Position numbers and translations under genes: made by a program. The notes below the pieces were generated by a model. It was not told the DNA's origin. It saw only the letters and a program-made list of their open reading frames with translations, and made no database searches. From Callipepla californica brunnescens (Eukaryota > Chordata > Aves > Galliformes > Odontophoridae): DNA of 64,000 bases. The stretch lies in the NCBI GenBank assembly GCA_023055505.1, contig JALIRH010000027.1, forward strand, positions 4,786,501 through 4,850,500. Reading direction: 5' to 3'. Shown here one piece after another: positions 1 to 10,190 of this stretch (the stretch's first letter is position 1; each line of letters begins with the position of its first letter).

Positions 1-583
1 ATGGCTCTGATGCACAAGGGGACGGTAAGGACAGTGCCTTCCCCACAGAGATGGGCTTTTACAGAGCTGATCAATAACAGGCGGCTGGGGTGGGGCCAGA
101 TGGAAGTATATAGGGTGGACCTGATCCTCATGCTAAGTTGGGATGCTCAGTGCTGCTGCATGGGGTGCTGGGGTGGGTCCCCTCCTTGTTGAACTCCCCA
201 GGAGTGCTCCCAGCCCCCTGTGCCCCCACAGAGCGAAGGTCCCTACGATGTGATCCTGCCTCGTGCCACTGCCGCCAGCAGTGCCAGCTCCACACTGCGT
301 GCCGAGGACGCCTTTGCCGTGCAGGCCCGGCACGCTGCAGCACAGCGGGATGCTCGGGGCAGCCAGGTGAGTTAATGAACAACAAGTGGAGGGGAGGGGG
401 CAGCGGGGCTGGGCTGCTGGCCTGAATCAGAGTGCAAAGTCTTCCCACGCCACAGAGTTTCTCATGCGGGCAGGGGTGGGGATGGTGCTGGGTGGGGATG
501 GCTCAGTGCTGCTCCTCGTGCTGCCCAGTGCCATCCTGCTCTGCCTGCAGGTGCTGTCCCCATACAGCAGGAACCGGTGGTGA
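1..583 (+). CDS. GPRC5C: GPRC5C, C-terminal end only (three last coding exons)
   Basis: The gene begins left of the window. Coding pieces are 1-24 (donor gtaagg), 232-366 (donor gtgagt) and 551-583 with stop TGA. All junctions are phase 0. The reading is MALMHKGT, then SEGPYDVILPRATA, STLRAED, and an end SPYSRNRW. The stretch YDVILPRATA plus STLRAED is the conserved cytoplasmic tail of GPRC5C, an orphan class C, group 5 seven-helix receptor of the plasma membrane (retinoic-acid-inducible family). Only the tail is visible, so no membrane helix can be seen. The last residues differ from the mammalian end. Another GPRC5 paralogue is possible, but the tail motif fits GPRC5C best. Confidence 0.8.
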
Positions 584-1170
584 AACCCAGGCCCCACAGC
601 ACTGGTGCAGCTGTGACCCTGCCATCCCTCCCTGCCGAGTGCATCCGATCCTGTTGGAGCTGATTCCTGAGCTGGGAGCACCTGGATGCGGCCCCACAGC
701 CCACGCCGTGCTGCCTGGCTGTGGCACCGCAGGCTGCCTGCTCTGCCCAGCTTCCCACTGCCACCCCACGCTGCCCCAACGCTGCCTTCACCATGCACGG
801 ACACCATGTCCCCTCTGGGCCGGGGACGTTGTGCTGCTGGACAGCCAGCAGCAGGGGGATGCCTGCCCAAGGCTGCACCTTGTGAACCTCGCCAAGTGCT
901 GAGCCCAGATCATGGCACTGCACCCCAAGCCATCCCCAGCTCTCCCAACCCCCCTGTTGTGCCTCGTTCCTCCAGTGACTGGGGGACGTGGGGGTGCTCT
1001 GGGTCTCAGCACCCTGCGGCTCTGACCGCCTTATCTGTGCCTTGTCCCAGTCCCCATGCCAGGGCTTGAGGATCACGTTCAGGGCACTGGGATGGAGCTG
1101 GCCCCCCTCCTTCTTCAGTTCTTCTCCCCTTTTCCAGGTCAGACCCAATAAAGGTGTGTTTTCCTACATG
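584..1170 (+). terminator. GPRC5C 3' UTR and poly(A) signal
   Basis: After the stop at 583 there is no further coding frame. A canonical AATAAA lies at 1147-1152, followed by a GT-rich stretch (ggtgtgttttcc) as expected of a cleavage region. This gives a 3' UTR of about 580 bases. Confidence 0.7.
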
Positions 1171-2991
1171 GTTCTGTAGCATGATGTGGATAAGGTGCCC
1201 AGCTGCACTGCATCCATCAGCCAGGGGTTTCCACAACCATGTCATCATGCTCAGCCTCTTGTCCCTTCCTTGGTGGCACTGTGGTTCCCCAGCGTGGCTC
1301 CAACTGGCCTCCTACTCCTGCACTGGGGCTGTGCCTGGACAGGCAGGTGGGTACCCTACAGAAGGTGAGACGGCACAGAGGACGTGCCAAGGTCAGGGAC
1401 GGCTTCTCTGCCTTCTGCTCAGATTGCCTTTCCCCTCTGCAGCGATTTCTGCTGCAGGCAGGAAGCCTGTGGCCGAGCCAGCGGCAGTGCCATAAATTAT
1501 TCAGGGCTGGAATGGCTCCGTGGTGGTTGGCTGGGGGAGGTGGGTGACCCCGTCTCCTTGAAAGCACCAGGCTGTGTGCAAGAGTTTGGCACACACTGTG
1601 TCCTGGCCCTGCCAGCACATCCCCCTGCTCCCAGGGATGCTCCGGGCAGTGGGGGCATGGCACAGCCCTGCAGGTGTTGGTGTGCAGCAGGAGCAGGCTC
1701 CCATCGGGTGCCCCTGGTATCCCCAGCGTTGTGCTGCATCACCTGTGTTTACCTGGTGCCAGCTGGCAGTGGGGTTATCTCCAAAGCAGCACCAAGAGCT
1801 CCAGATCCCCAGGGCTGCCACAGCGTGCCCTCCTTGCACTGCATGGCACACAGTGTGTGTCCCCTCTGCCAAGCTGGGTGCACGGCAGCTGTCCTGACCT
1901 GTGCAAGGCACACTGCGGTCCCCAACCGGTGGCACAGCACAGCCATCCTGGGGTGACACAGCCCTGGGGACAGCAGTCTCCCTGTAAACAAGGCGCACAG
2001 ACACTGTTCCCATTCAGCCCTGTGCAAGGTGAGTGCTTGGGTTGGGCTGTGCCATTCCTGTGCTGCCGGTGGCCTCAGCCCCTCCGGAGCCCCCGGTGTC
2101 TGCCAGAGCCGGCTGCAGGGCGGCCCTGCTCCAACAGGCAGCGCTTTGTGCGGCACGGGGCCGAGGAACAGCGCTGCCTTTGTCCTGTGCAGGTGAAGCG
2201 GCCGCACGGGCACACGTGGGCTGCACTGTGCCAGGAGTGATCCTCAGCCCTGAGGCTGGGAGCAGGGAGCAGCTGGAGGAGCCCTCATCCCCAGCATGGG
2301 GCAGAAATGGGGTCCCAGCAGCGATCCTGGCGCCAGGCAGCAATGTGGGCTGGGGATGCTGAAGGAATGGGGAACATGTCTGAGGACTGTGGGCTCATGC
2401 AACGTCCCCAAGAGGTGAGGGTGACAATGGAGGTAAGTGACACTGCGCAGGTGAGCATGGACTCAGCATAAGGAATGCTCTGTGTTCCTGAGCTCGGCTT
2501 GCTCCCCTCCTTGCTGCAGCCAGGGCTGGATGGTCATGCACAGTGCCCAGCAGAGGGTCCTGCCCCGACCAGAGGACATGCAGCGTCAGCACAGCCAGGC
2601 CAGCCCGCGGTGACAGTGCTGCCATGCCTGCTGCAGGCTGGGACTGCCATCTGCTGGCACACAACACAGCACCGTCCCTTCCCAGGCACCGTGCAGTCGA
2701 AGCTGGGATGGTACAGGAGGCACAAACAAGTGCACACCATCTGCATTTATCAGCACTTTTACTACAAACAGGTCCATGGCCCCACAGGTGCCACGCTGTG
2801 AGGCGCTGGGAAGCGTGCAGGTCTCTGTCCTGGCAGCAAAGTGGGAAAAGGACAACAGTTCATTGAGTCCCAGGGTTCCACGTCCCCAGTGCTGCCTGCA
2901 CACCCAGCTGACTGTCACACGGGCAGTGTAACCCTAGCACTGCCCCACATGGGGGCCTGGGGGTTGCGTCCCCTCCCTGGGACAGGTGGGC
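1171..2991. other. Intergenic, between two convergent genes
   Basis: This is 1.8 kb of GC-rich sequence with many overlapping chance frames on both strands. I recognise no exon, RNA gene or transposon in it. The right part must hold the 3' UTR of CCDC137. No AATAAA is found for that gene; the nearest variant on the minus strand is GATAAA, inside the complement of 2745-2752. Confidence 0.6.
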
Positions 2992-4532
2992 TCAGCCTGG
3001 TATCCTGCTCCTAGGCTGGGTGCTTCCCCGTGCCGCGTCCCGCTGCTGCTGCTTGCGCCTCTGGATGTCCCGGTAGGCCTGGATGACACGGGCCCGCTCC
3101 TCCTGCACGATGCGCTGCCGAGCCAGTGACACAGGCACGGCGGGGGCTGCCCGGCTCCGGCCCAGGTGAGGTGTCAGCAGGAGCTGCTTCTGACCGGCCT
3201 GCAGGCAAAGATGGGAGGGGTCAGGGAGGCCGAGGCAGCCACAGAGCTCTGTGCCCCCACTCCTCACCTGCTGGGTGGGACCCCCGCTGCGGGGCCGTGA
3301 GGTGATGGTGGGCGGCTCTGTCACAACCTCACCGAATGCCACTGGGTCTGGGAAAGAAGCACACCCTGGGGTCAGGGAGGATGCTGCTCCCACCTCTGCA
3401 CATGGGTCACTGCAGCCAGCCTCCCCACACCATCCCCACCTTGGAACAGGCTCTTCTCCAGCAAAGCCTCCTTCTTCTCCTCCTTCTTCTTCCGCAATTT
3501 GTCCAACTTTTTGTTCTGAAATCTGAAGGTCTATTTTACAACCCACAGGGAGAAAGAGAGCTTCTGCCCCAAGGAATCCCCTCAAAGCCAAGCTCTGCTG
3601 CTCTCCCCAGCCTGGCCTGGCACCAGGAGCGTACAGCTGATCCAAGGGATGGAATCAGATCGAGCCCTGCAGAGCTGGATCCCAGAATCAGGACGCGGCC
3701 CTGGCTGCCCCAGCCCTGCCTCAGCAGCTGTGCTGGCTGTGCTCTCACTCTTTCTTTCTTTGAGACTTCTGCGGTGCTGCTGCCTCCTTCTCAGGCTCCC
3801 GCTGCTCCTGGTTCTTGCTGAGGACCATCACATGCTGCACTTCCCGTTCCATACGGCAGATGTAGGAATGCTCTGACTCCCCTCTGCGCTGTCGGAACCT
3901 GGGCACACGGATGTCCCCCTGTGCCTCAGTCCCCTGCGGACGCTGCGGCTTCCCTAGGAGAAACAGGCAGCAAGATTATGGGCAGGGACAGGCTGGGATG
4001 GGGCCATTCTGGAGGGTGCAGACCCCCACCTGCTGCCCGCTTTGCCCGGGCCTTGGGGCGCTTCATGGCCTCACGGCTCCGCATGAGCTCCCGAAGGCGG
4101 AAAGGGATCTCCTGCTCGTCGGGATGCTTGGGCTTCATGTTGGCCATCGCCTTCTCCTTCCTGAGGGATAACGGGAACGTTACGGGCTGCGCCGGGGCAC
4201 TGGGGAGCCCGGTTTCAGCAGGACCCAGCCGACAGCAGGAGCCCTGCGTGGGACCAGGCTTCAGCCAGGAGCTGCCCGAGCCCCCCCCGCCCAGGCACTG
4301 ACCTGCCGCGCGGCGGGGCGGCGGCCGGGCCCTTTCCCCGGGCCGGGCCCTGTTCCTTTCCATGTCCTGATCTCAGTCCCTGTCCCTTTTTTTTTCCCGG
4401 TGCCGATCCCAAACCCTTTCCGGGTCCGGATCCCGGTCCCGGTCCCTTTCCACGTCCACGTCCCGGTCTGGGTCCTTTTCCACGCCCCGGTCCCGCTCCC
4501 GGTCCGGGTCCGTTCCCTCGCCGCACCCCCAT
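2992..4532 (-). CDS. CCDC137: CCDC137, coiled-coil domain protein (311 aa)
   Basis: Six exons on the minus strand: 4303-4532, 4030-4160, 3749-3953, 3440-3522, 3268-3347, 2992-3198. They sum to 936 nt, or 311 residues plus stop, and every junction is in phase. Family marks are HPDEQEIPFRLRELMRSR near residue 90, FRQRRGES, a lysine-rich NKKLDKLRKKKEEKKE coiled coil, FGEVV-PP, and the C-terminal SLARQRIVQEERARVIQAYR. The protein is nucleolar/chromosome-associated and rich in basic residues. The start is the first ATG in frame; a GTG lies three codons upstream. The first 75 residues are low-complexity G/P/K/R repeats and are poorly conserved. The gene is divergent from OXLD1 across a short promoter. 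Confidence 0.9.
4330..4515 (-). repeat. Imperfect short tandem repeat inside CCDC137 exon 1
   Basis: On the minus strand the exon is built from loosely repeated blocks such as GGAAAGGGACCGGGACCGGG with a period near 18 to 24. They encode runs like GKGPGPGSGPGKG. This explains why several frames across the exon stay open. Confidence 0.6.
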
Positions 4533-4710
4533 GACCCCCACGCGGCCCCCTCACTCCGCTTCCGCTTGCCCTCTAACCTCCCGCCTCCCTCTTCCGATTG
4601 GCCGCGCTCCGCTGCCGCGCTCTCATTGGCCGGCGTCGCCCAGAAGCTGCGCTACCATTGGGTGAGGAAGCCGCCGCTCAGGCCGGGACGGGGGCGGGCC
4701 GTTGTCAGGG
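4533..4710. promoter_or_regulatory. CCDC137/OXLD1 bidirectional promoter with three CCAAT boxes
   Basis: Only 178 bases separate the two start codons. Three NF-Y-type ATTGG (inverted CCAAT) boxes lie at 4597-4601, 4625-4629 and 4657-4661, spaced 28 and 32 bases. ETS-like cttccg/cttccgc motifs lie around 4559 and 4591. There is no TATA box, which fits a housekeeping divergent promoter. Confidence 0.65.
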
Positions 4711-5404
4711 ATGTTGCTACGGGCGGCGCGGGGGGTGCGCGGCGCGGCGGGGCGGGGCCGGGAGGTGAGCGGGGCCGGGGTCTGCACCGAGGAGGGGCCT
4801 GGGGGGACAGGAGCGGGGCTGGCGGTCGGGCCGTGGGGGTAGTGGGGGGTTTGGGGGCCCCAGGAGGTGTAGCGAGCAGTCTGGGGGCTGCGTGGGGCAG
4901 TTGGGCTCTCAGGGGTTTGCATGGGGGGCTCAGGGGGCATGGTGCTGTATGGAGGTGGGGTGGGGGGAGGGGGTAAAGGGGGGGGGGAAAGGACCCCGGG
5001 GTGCGGTGGAGGGGAGAGTAGAGCCCTCCACTCATGTGTCAGTATGGGGCCATCCATTGCAGGAGCAGCAGCGCAGAGCCCCACACCCCAGCACCGTCTG
5101 CGGCCGTCGAGAGCGTTTGGACACCCCGAGAAGCGGCTGCCACACGGGAACCCCGCAGGGTGAGGGAGAAACCGTGCCGGGGGCTGAGACCCCCTACCCG
5201 CCTCCCCCTGAGCTCCCACCGCCCACCAACTGCTGCATGAGCGGCTGCCACAACTGTGTGTGGATCGAGTACGTGGAGCAGCTGCTGCAGCACTATGGGG
5301 ACGGTGGGGAGCGGGCGCTGGCAGCTGTGGAGCAGCATGTGCAGGATGAGAGCATCAAAGCAGTGCTGAAGCTGGAGATCAGGCTGCGCATGGGGAAGGA
5401 CTGA
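4711..5404 (+). CDS. OXLD1: OXLD1, oxidoreductase-like domain protein (131 aa)
   Basis: Two exons: 4711-4764 and 5063-5404, 396 nt in all, with a phase 0 junction (GAG|GAG). The protein starts [18 protein letters not shown], an Arg/Ala-rich, acid-poor N-terminus typical of a mitochondrial presequence. The oxidoreductase-like domain follows: [16 protein letters not shown] with its four-cysteine cluster, then [16 protein letters not shown] and a C-terminal helical part ending [10 protein letters not shown]. Human OXLD1 is 147 aa, so length agrees. The biochemical function of the family is not settled. The middle stretch, residues 19-75, is Pro-rich and variable. Confidence 0.92.
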
Positions 5405-6095
5405 GGACCGTCTGCACCCCCCCCAAAAACTGGTGAGGAACTTCCTTCTGAGCTCTGAGAGTCTCCCCGGGACAAGAGGATTGGGACGTGGTGTATTTGT
5501 GTTGGTTTGTGAGATCGGGATTTAGTTACGGTGTTTGTTTGCATCAGACTGGAGGGATTCACCGAGCACATGAACCTCGTGCATAGCATCAGTGATGCAG
5601 GAGTGGTGTCGCTGCTCAGTGCTTCTATCCCCAGGACTGAAAATCCCTGCTCAGGACAGGGTCCTTCCCATTGCTCCTGCCTCGTCCTTGCAGCATGACA
5701 GCAGCCTGATGACGGAGATGGGCTGTGGTGTCACACTGTCCTCCTCACACATCACTAAGCTGCTTAGGGGCTTCTCTGCAGCCACTGTCTGGAGGGGCTG
5801 GGGCTTTTCCCAGCCCCTGCCCAATACTGTAGGATTTGCTGGGTGCAGGGGGGAGTGTGAAGCCAGAGCACGTGGGCTCTGCAACATCCCATGAAGGGCA
5901 GCTCCTCACAGTGCTGCTTCTTCCTCGCTCATCTCTGCCTTAAAACTCCTTACACTTCACCTTGAGGCGTCACCTCACCAAATCCTGCCTGGCTGAGCAC
6001 AGCCTCAGAATGATGACACACGGTGTCCCTGCAGAACCTCGCCCCATCCTGCTGGGGCAAGCTCAGCCAGCGCACTGGGTGCCACCTAGAGTGGC
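5405..6095. other. OXLD1 3' UTR and intergenic sequence
   Basis: No AATAAA is found close after the OXLD1 stop. I see no exon, RNA gene or transposon here. The first AT-rich block with ATTAAA (about 6272) belongs to the element described next and may or may not serve as a poly(A) signal. Confidence 0.45.
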
Positions 6096-6099
6096 TCCT

Positions 6100-6345
6100 G
6101 AGTGGCATTTGTTAATGAAGCTCAGTCTGGAAGCGTTAATTAACAGCAGGGCACTGGCCCTTGCTGTAGAAAAGGCCGGTTCTGCCAGCTTCATATGAAA
6201 CACCTCTGGATCCATGTAATCCTATTTGCTGAAATCTAACTAATTGCCATTAGTGGAAGGGGCTGAAGTTCAATTAAAGTGTGCTGAGATTATACCTTTT
6301 TGTAATTGCTTCAGTGCTGGGATTATCGGAGGCTTTGGAGTGATA
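6100..6345. promoter_or_regulatory. AT-rich island with homeodomain motifs (candidate enhancer)
   Basis: In a GC-rich surround this block is AT-rich and dense in TAAT cores: GTTAATTAA near 6137, GTAATCCTATT near 6216, CTAATTGCCATTAG near 6240, CAATTAAAG near 6271, GTAATTGC near 6302 and GGGATTATC near 6319. TAATCC and GGATTA are OTX/CRX cores. The next gene on this side is the rod gene PDE6G. Enhancer function is inference. Confidence 0.4.
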
Positions 6346-6835
6346 CTCCCAAGTTCAGGGCAGGGTGGGCAGGGGCTGCCTGGCCCCACTCCCACCACAT
6401 TTCAGGCTGACGAAGCAGAGGCTGCAGTGCTCTCAGGTTGACTGCTCAAGTGATACCTGAGATGAGCTGGTGGCCCTCGTGTTTTGTGATCCTAATGGGG
6501 ATGGAGACAGGAATGGTGTGGATGTGCTGTGCTTGGTGCCAGCACTGTGATGGGGTGCTGCCCTGAGCACGCTGCTGTCTGCGATCCCATCCCTGTCCCC
6601 ATGGTGCTGTGGCTCAAGGCATGGGGGTGTCCCTTCCAGGGGGATGCAGGACATCCCTGTGGGTGCTTTGCAGCTGTTCCCTGCTCTCTTCCCCAGCACC
6701 ATCCTCTGTGGGGTGGGGCAGCAGTGCCAACACACAGCCTGTCCCCGTGGCATTAATCCTGACACCCCCTCCCGATGCACGCACACGGTCCCACCCTCCT
6801 CCCCACCAGGTCTGGGGGGAGGACGCTATATTACC

Positions 6836-6895
6836 CATTTGAGAAGAAGGGATTTAATCCTATTATCCCCGAAGAGGATAAATTTGCCAGCCCCC
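6836..6895. promoter_or_regulatory. Paired OTX/CRX-like site GGGATTTAATCC
   Basis: At 6849-6860 the sequence GGGATTTAATCC reads as two opposed OTX/CRX half sites (GGATT and AATCC) and is followed at once by TATTATCCCC. It lies about 0.95 kb upstream of the PDE6G start codon. Such paired K50-homeodomain sites are typical of photoreceptor genes; the assignment is inference. Confidence 0.4.
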
Positions 6896-7382
6896 AGCTG
6901 CCACCCAGAGCGCCCAGAGGACGTGTGGAGTGGGCTGGAGGGAGTCCTTTGGAGCAGCACTGGCCTTGGGGACGGTAAGTGATGGCTTTGCTGTGCACAA
7001 GGCAGCATTCAGACCTGTAGGTGCTGGGGCTGCAGGGCATGGTGTCGCTCAGCTGGAGCTCACATTCACCTCCTGTGCTTGCAGCCGAGGCTCCGTGCTG
7101 AGTGCCACCAAGCTGGCAGTGGGAGCTCTCTGTGCTTAAAAGCTCCAGAGCTTGGTGGGTTGCAGGGTGCCCGTGGGAGGGATGAAGCCATGTGCTGCCC
7201 TAGGATTTCAGGCTCAGCTGCAGCCCCCTATCCAAGACCACAGCGCACAGAGTCCTGTAAGCCATCCCTGGGCATCACCTAGCTGCAAGCCAGCCCTGCG
7301 AGCAGCTTACAGCTCACTCCTGGCACACAGCTGCGCTGTTCCCAACTCACAGTGGCACCTACGATGCCCAGCTCCCCAGAGA

Positions 7383-7513
7383 TGAGTCATGGTCGGGGCA
7401 CCCCATGGTGCACATCCACCTACAGTGGGGGGAAAGGGCTGCAGGCATTGCCCCAGGGAGTGCTCAGTGTGCCCCTCTGGGTGCCCTTTGCTGCCTTTGG
7501 GGTAAGGGGATTA
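7383..7513 (+). promoter_or_regulatory. Possible PDE6G upstream elements (TGAGTCA, GGATTA)
   Basis: TGAGTCA at 7383-7389 fits an AP-1/Maf half site, as used by NRL, and GGATTA at 7508-7513 fits CRX. Both lie 280-410 bases upstream of the PDE6G ATG. Where the untranslated first exon of PDE6G begins could not be seen, so their place relative to the transcription start is unknown. Confidence 0.3.
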
Positions 7514-7793
7514 GCAGGCTCTGAGCTGGCCTAATTCCAGGGAGGGGAGGGGGAGTGCTCACCCCCAGAGTAGCCCAGAAAGAGGATCAGCTCTGGAGGG
7601 CTCACGGCAGGCTGGGAACAAGGGCACTTGGATGGCACAGTGCATTCCTGCACTGGGATGGCTGCAGCCACACCAAGGTTCACCCCAGTACCCCATGCCC
7701 TCTCTGTGCCAGGTGTGAGGAACCACCCCGTGCCAGCTCCAGAGCCACAGGCACAGCCGTGACGCAGGGCGGGCTGCTAGCCCTGCTACAGCC

Positions 7794-8247
7794 ATGAGCT
7801 TGGAGCCCCACAAACCGGAGCTCAAATCAGCCACCAGGGTGACCGGCGGACCTGCCACACCCCGAAAAGGACCACCAAAGTTCAAGCAGAGGCAGACACG
7901 GCAATTCAAGAGCAAGCCACCCAAAAAGGGGGTGCAGGGGTGAGTGGGGCCAAGCACTGGGACCCAGAGTGGGACACACCTGGAGGCACCCACATGGTGC
8001 TGCTCAGGGCTGACACACAGTGAGGACAGACACCTGCTTTCTTTCCAGGTTTGGTGATGACATCCCAGGCATGGAGGGGTTAGGAACAGGTAGGTGGTCC
8101 CCATTCCTCTCTGCTGCAAGGCTTGCAGTGGTTCCAGGGTTTGTACTGATGCAGCCTCTGCTCTTCACAGATATCACCGTGATCTGCCCTTGGGAAGCCT
8201 TCAGCCACCTGGAGCTGCACGAGCTGGCCCAGTATGGCATCATCTAG
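7794..8247 (+). CDS. PDE6G: PDE6G, rod cGMP phosphodiesterase inhibitory gamma subunit (87 aa)
   Basis: Three coding exons: 7794-7939, 8049-8089, 8171-8247, 264 nt or 87 residues, the exact family length. The subunit holds the rod outer-segment PDE6 catalytic dimer inactive until transducin pulls it away. The central polycationic region is visible ([21 protein letters not shown], split here as [12 protein letters not shown] and QFKSKPPKK, residues about 29-50). The C-terminal inhibitory end is [13 protein letters not shown]. The initiator ATG sits in the gccATGA context and gives the conserved MSLEPHKPE start. The gene is convergent with TSPAN10. Confidence 0.97.
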
Positions 8248-8350
8248 GCTGGCTGTGGCCATCACCACCTTCCCTATAGCAGTGCTTTTTTAGAAACTGC
8301 CCCATCCACATAGCGGGGCATAGCCTGGAGAAATGCTCATTAAAACCTGA

Positions 8351-8473
8351 AATAAACACAGCAGCCTGGTGTGGTGGTCTGGGGCTGGTGCTGTGAGAGA
8401 GTGGACAACCATGCAGGAGAGAATAAGATGGAAAGGAGATAGACCAGACCCAGGCAAGGTTCAGACGTTTATT
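8351..8473. terminator. Facing poly(A) signals of PDE6G (+) and TSPAN10 (-)
   Basis: AATAAA on the plus strand at 8351-8356 ends PDE6G. TTTATT at 8468-8473 is AATAAA on the minus strand and ends TSPAN10, 78 bases past its stop. The two signals are only 111 bases apart, so the transcripts converge with little or no spacer. Confidence 0.75.
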
Positions 8474-8550
8474 ATGGGATGAACAGATGCAACATAAGAA
8501 GGAAGGGGGGCAAAGCACAGAGGGCTCAGTATCCTCTCCAGCCCCACAGC

Positions 8551-10145
8551 TCACCCTTGGACCCGTGCCCCACTGGGCATGACATCAGCCAGCACCTTCA
8601 GCACCAGGAGCAGCCCAGTGGCCTCCAGCAGCACCAGCACAGCCGCAGCGGTGGCAATGCCTCCAGCCTGCCCACGCAGCCAGGCACCTAGCTGAGCCAC
8701 ACAGCCCCCCAGGTGCACCACGCCAGCAGCTGCCATGTCCCCGAGGTGCAGCACCCCAAAGGCACACTGGTCATTAGCGATGGAACCGTTCTGCCATGGA
8801 TCCAGGCAGCAGGAGGCAGGGACACTACAAGCCTGCACGCCGGGCGCGCTGCAGTTGAAATACCTGCAAGACATACAAGGAGAACTGCTGGGTGCCCACT
8901 GCTTTCTTGCTGCCCCTCTCCACACCCCCAGCAGCCCCCAGCCCTACTCACGGGTTGCTCTCCCAGTCGCGGTAGGAGCTGAGCCCGCAGCACCGCAGGC
9001 TGCGCTGCACCTCGTCCACCAGGAAGCGCAGGTCGGGCTCCTCCTGGTAGCGCAGCAGGCAGAGCAGCAGGGCATCCTGCAGCGCGTCCCGCAGCTGCTG
9101 CCGTGCCACCAGCAGCAGCAGTCCCCCCAGCACCTCCAGCCCCACAAAGGCCAACACGGCCCCCACGAAGAAGCGCAGGAGGCAGACGCTGCAGCGGAGG
9201 GCACCCAGGCAACCAGCCAGGGACACGGTGCTGGCCCCCAGCCCCGCCAGCACGAACAGCAGCATGGGGTCAGAGCCCAGCGGGGCCAAGCGCTCACCCC
9301 ACAGCTGGCCCTTGGCTAGCAGCCCCCAGACCCCTATGGCCAGGGTCAGCAGGCCCAGCAGGAGGAAGAGGAGGTTCCAGAGGAAGGCTAAGTGCCGCAC
9401 ACAGTGGCTGAAGGCACTCGGTTTGTGGGAGGCAGGGCACCACTCCTCCGGCTCCTGCTTGGCCACGGGATCATCTGTGTCCCCCAGCAGAGAGATGTCA
9501 TCATCGTCATCAGAGGAATGGGGCAGCTCCACCAGCTGGGACGCCTGTGTGAGACCACACAGCAGCTGTAGGGCCCACAGACCCCCAGGACACTCCCACA
9601 GTGCTACCTGACCCTAGTACCCCCATGTACCCTGCTCCAGGGGGCTGTGGGCTCCTACAGCCACCACACACACAGCTGCAGCACAGGGAATCAACCCGGC
9701 ATGGGGCATTCCTGGGGTCCATGAAGATGGGAAACTGTGGGAGTGCTCACCCCTGGAGAACACGCCCCTAACAGGAACCGCCATTTATCCCTATAAGGAC
9801 CCCCAAGAATGGGGTGCAGGGTCACCTCTCTTTCTCCTTGGGGTCTGTGAGCAGAGAGGTGCGCTCTCCTAGAGGCTCAATCCTTAACCAGGATCCCTAT
9901 GGGGACCCCCCACCCATAATAGGGACTCCAATTTATGCCTGTGGGACTGCCCCAGGGCCATGACATATAGGGTCACCCCGCAGCAGGGTTAGGTCTCACC
10001 CCACAGTGCAGGGGCCCTGTGCATTAATTACCTGGGGTAACAGCCGGCTGCTCTCCCCGCTGCCCACCTCCCCATAGGGCCTTAAGACCTGGGTCAGCCG
10101 CTCCCTGCCCAGCACCATGCTGCTCCTCAGGGCTGCTGCAGTCAT
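8551..10145 (-). CDS. TSPAN10: TSPAN10, tetraspanin-10 / oculospanin (339 aa)
   Basis: Three exons on the minus strand: 10032-10145, 8952-9544, 8551-8863. They total 1020 nt and close in frame. The N-terminal 85 residues are cytoplasmic and hold an acidic run HSSDDDDDISLLGD. Hydrophobic helices follow at about residues 90-112 and 128-150, then a third, and a large loop with the tetraspanin signature RCCGLSSY, then YFNCSAPGVQAC, PASCC and DQCAFGV. A last helix (AVLVLLEATGLLLVLKVLA) is followed by a short tail. Tetraspanin-10 is a membrane scaffold of retinal pigment epithelium and melanocytes that helps ADAM10 leave the ER. NPLOC4 lies head to head with it. A short upstream ATG frame (MMGA) ends in a TGA that overlaps the start ATG. 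Confidence 0.93.
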
Positions 10146-10150
10146 GCTCC

Positions 10151-10190
10151 CATCATGTGAGAGGCTGTGGCCGGGGCTTAAATAGGGCCG
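10151..10190 (-). promoter_or_regulatory. TSPAN10 core promoter: TATA-like box and M-box-like E-box
   Basis: On the minus strand TATTTAAG (complement of 10177-10184) makes a TATA-like box about 35 bases upstream of the start codon. Palindromic TCACATGA (10153-10160), the preferred MITF/TFE E-box, lies between it and the ATG. Known pigment-epithelium expression of the gene makes MITF control plausible. No binding is proved here. Confidence 0.45.

Noticed and set aside
1171..2991. Search for ARL16 or HGS exons left of CCDC137
   Set aside because: No small-GTPase or FYVE/VHS motif was found in any frame of this interval.
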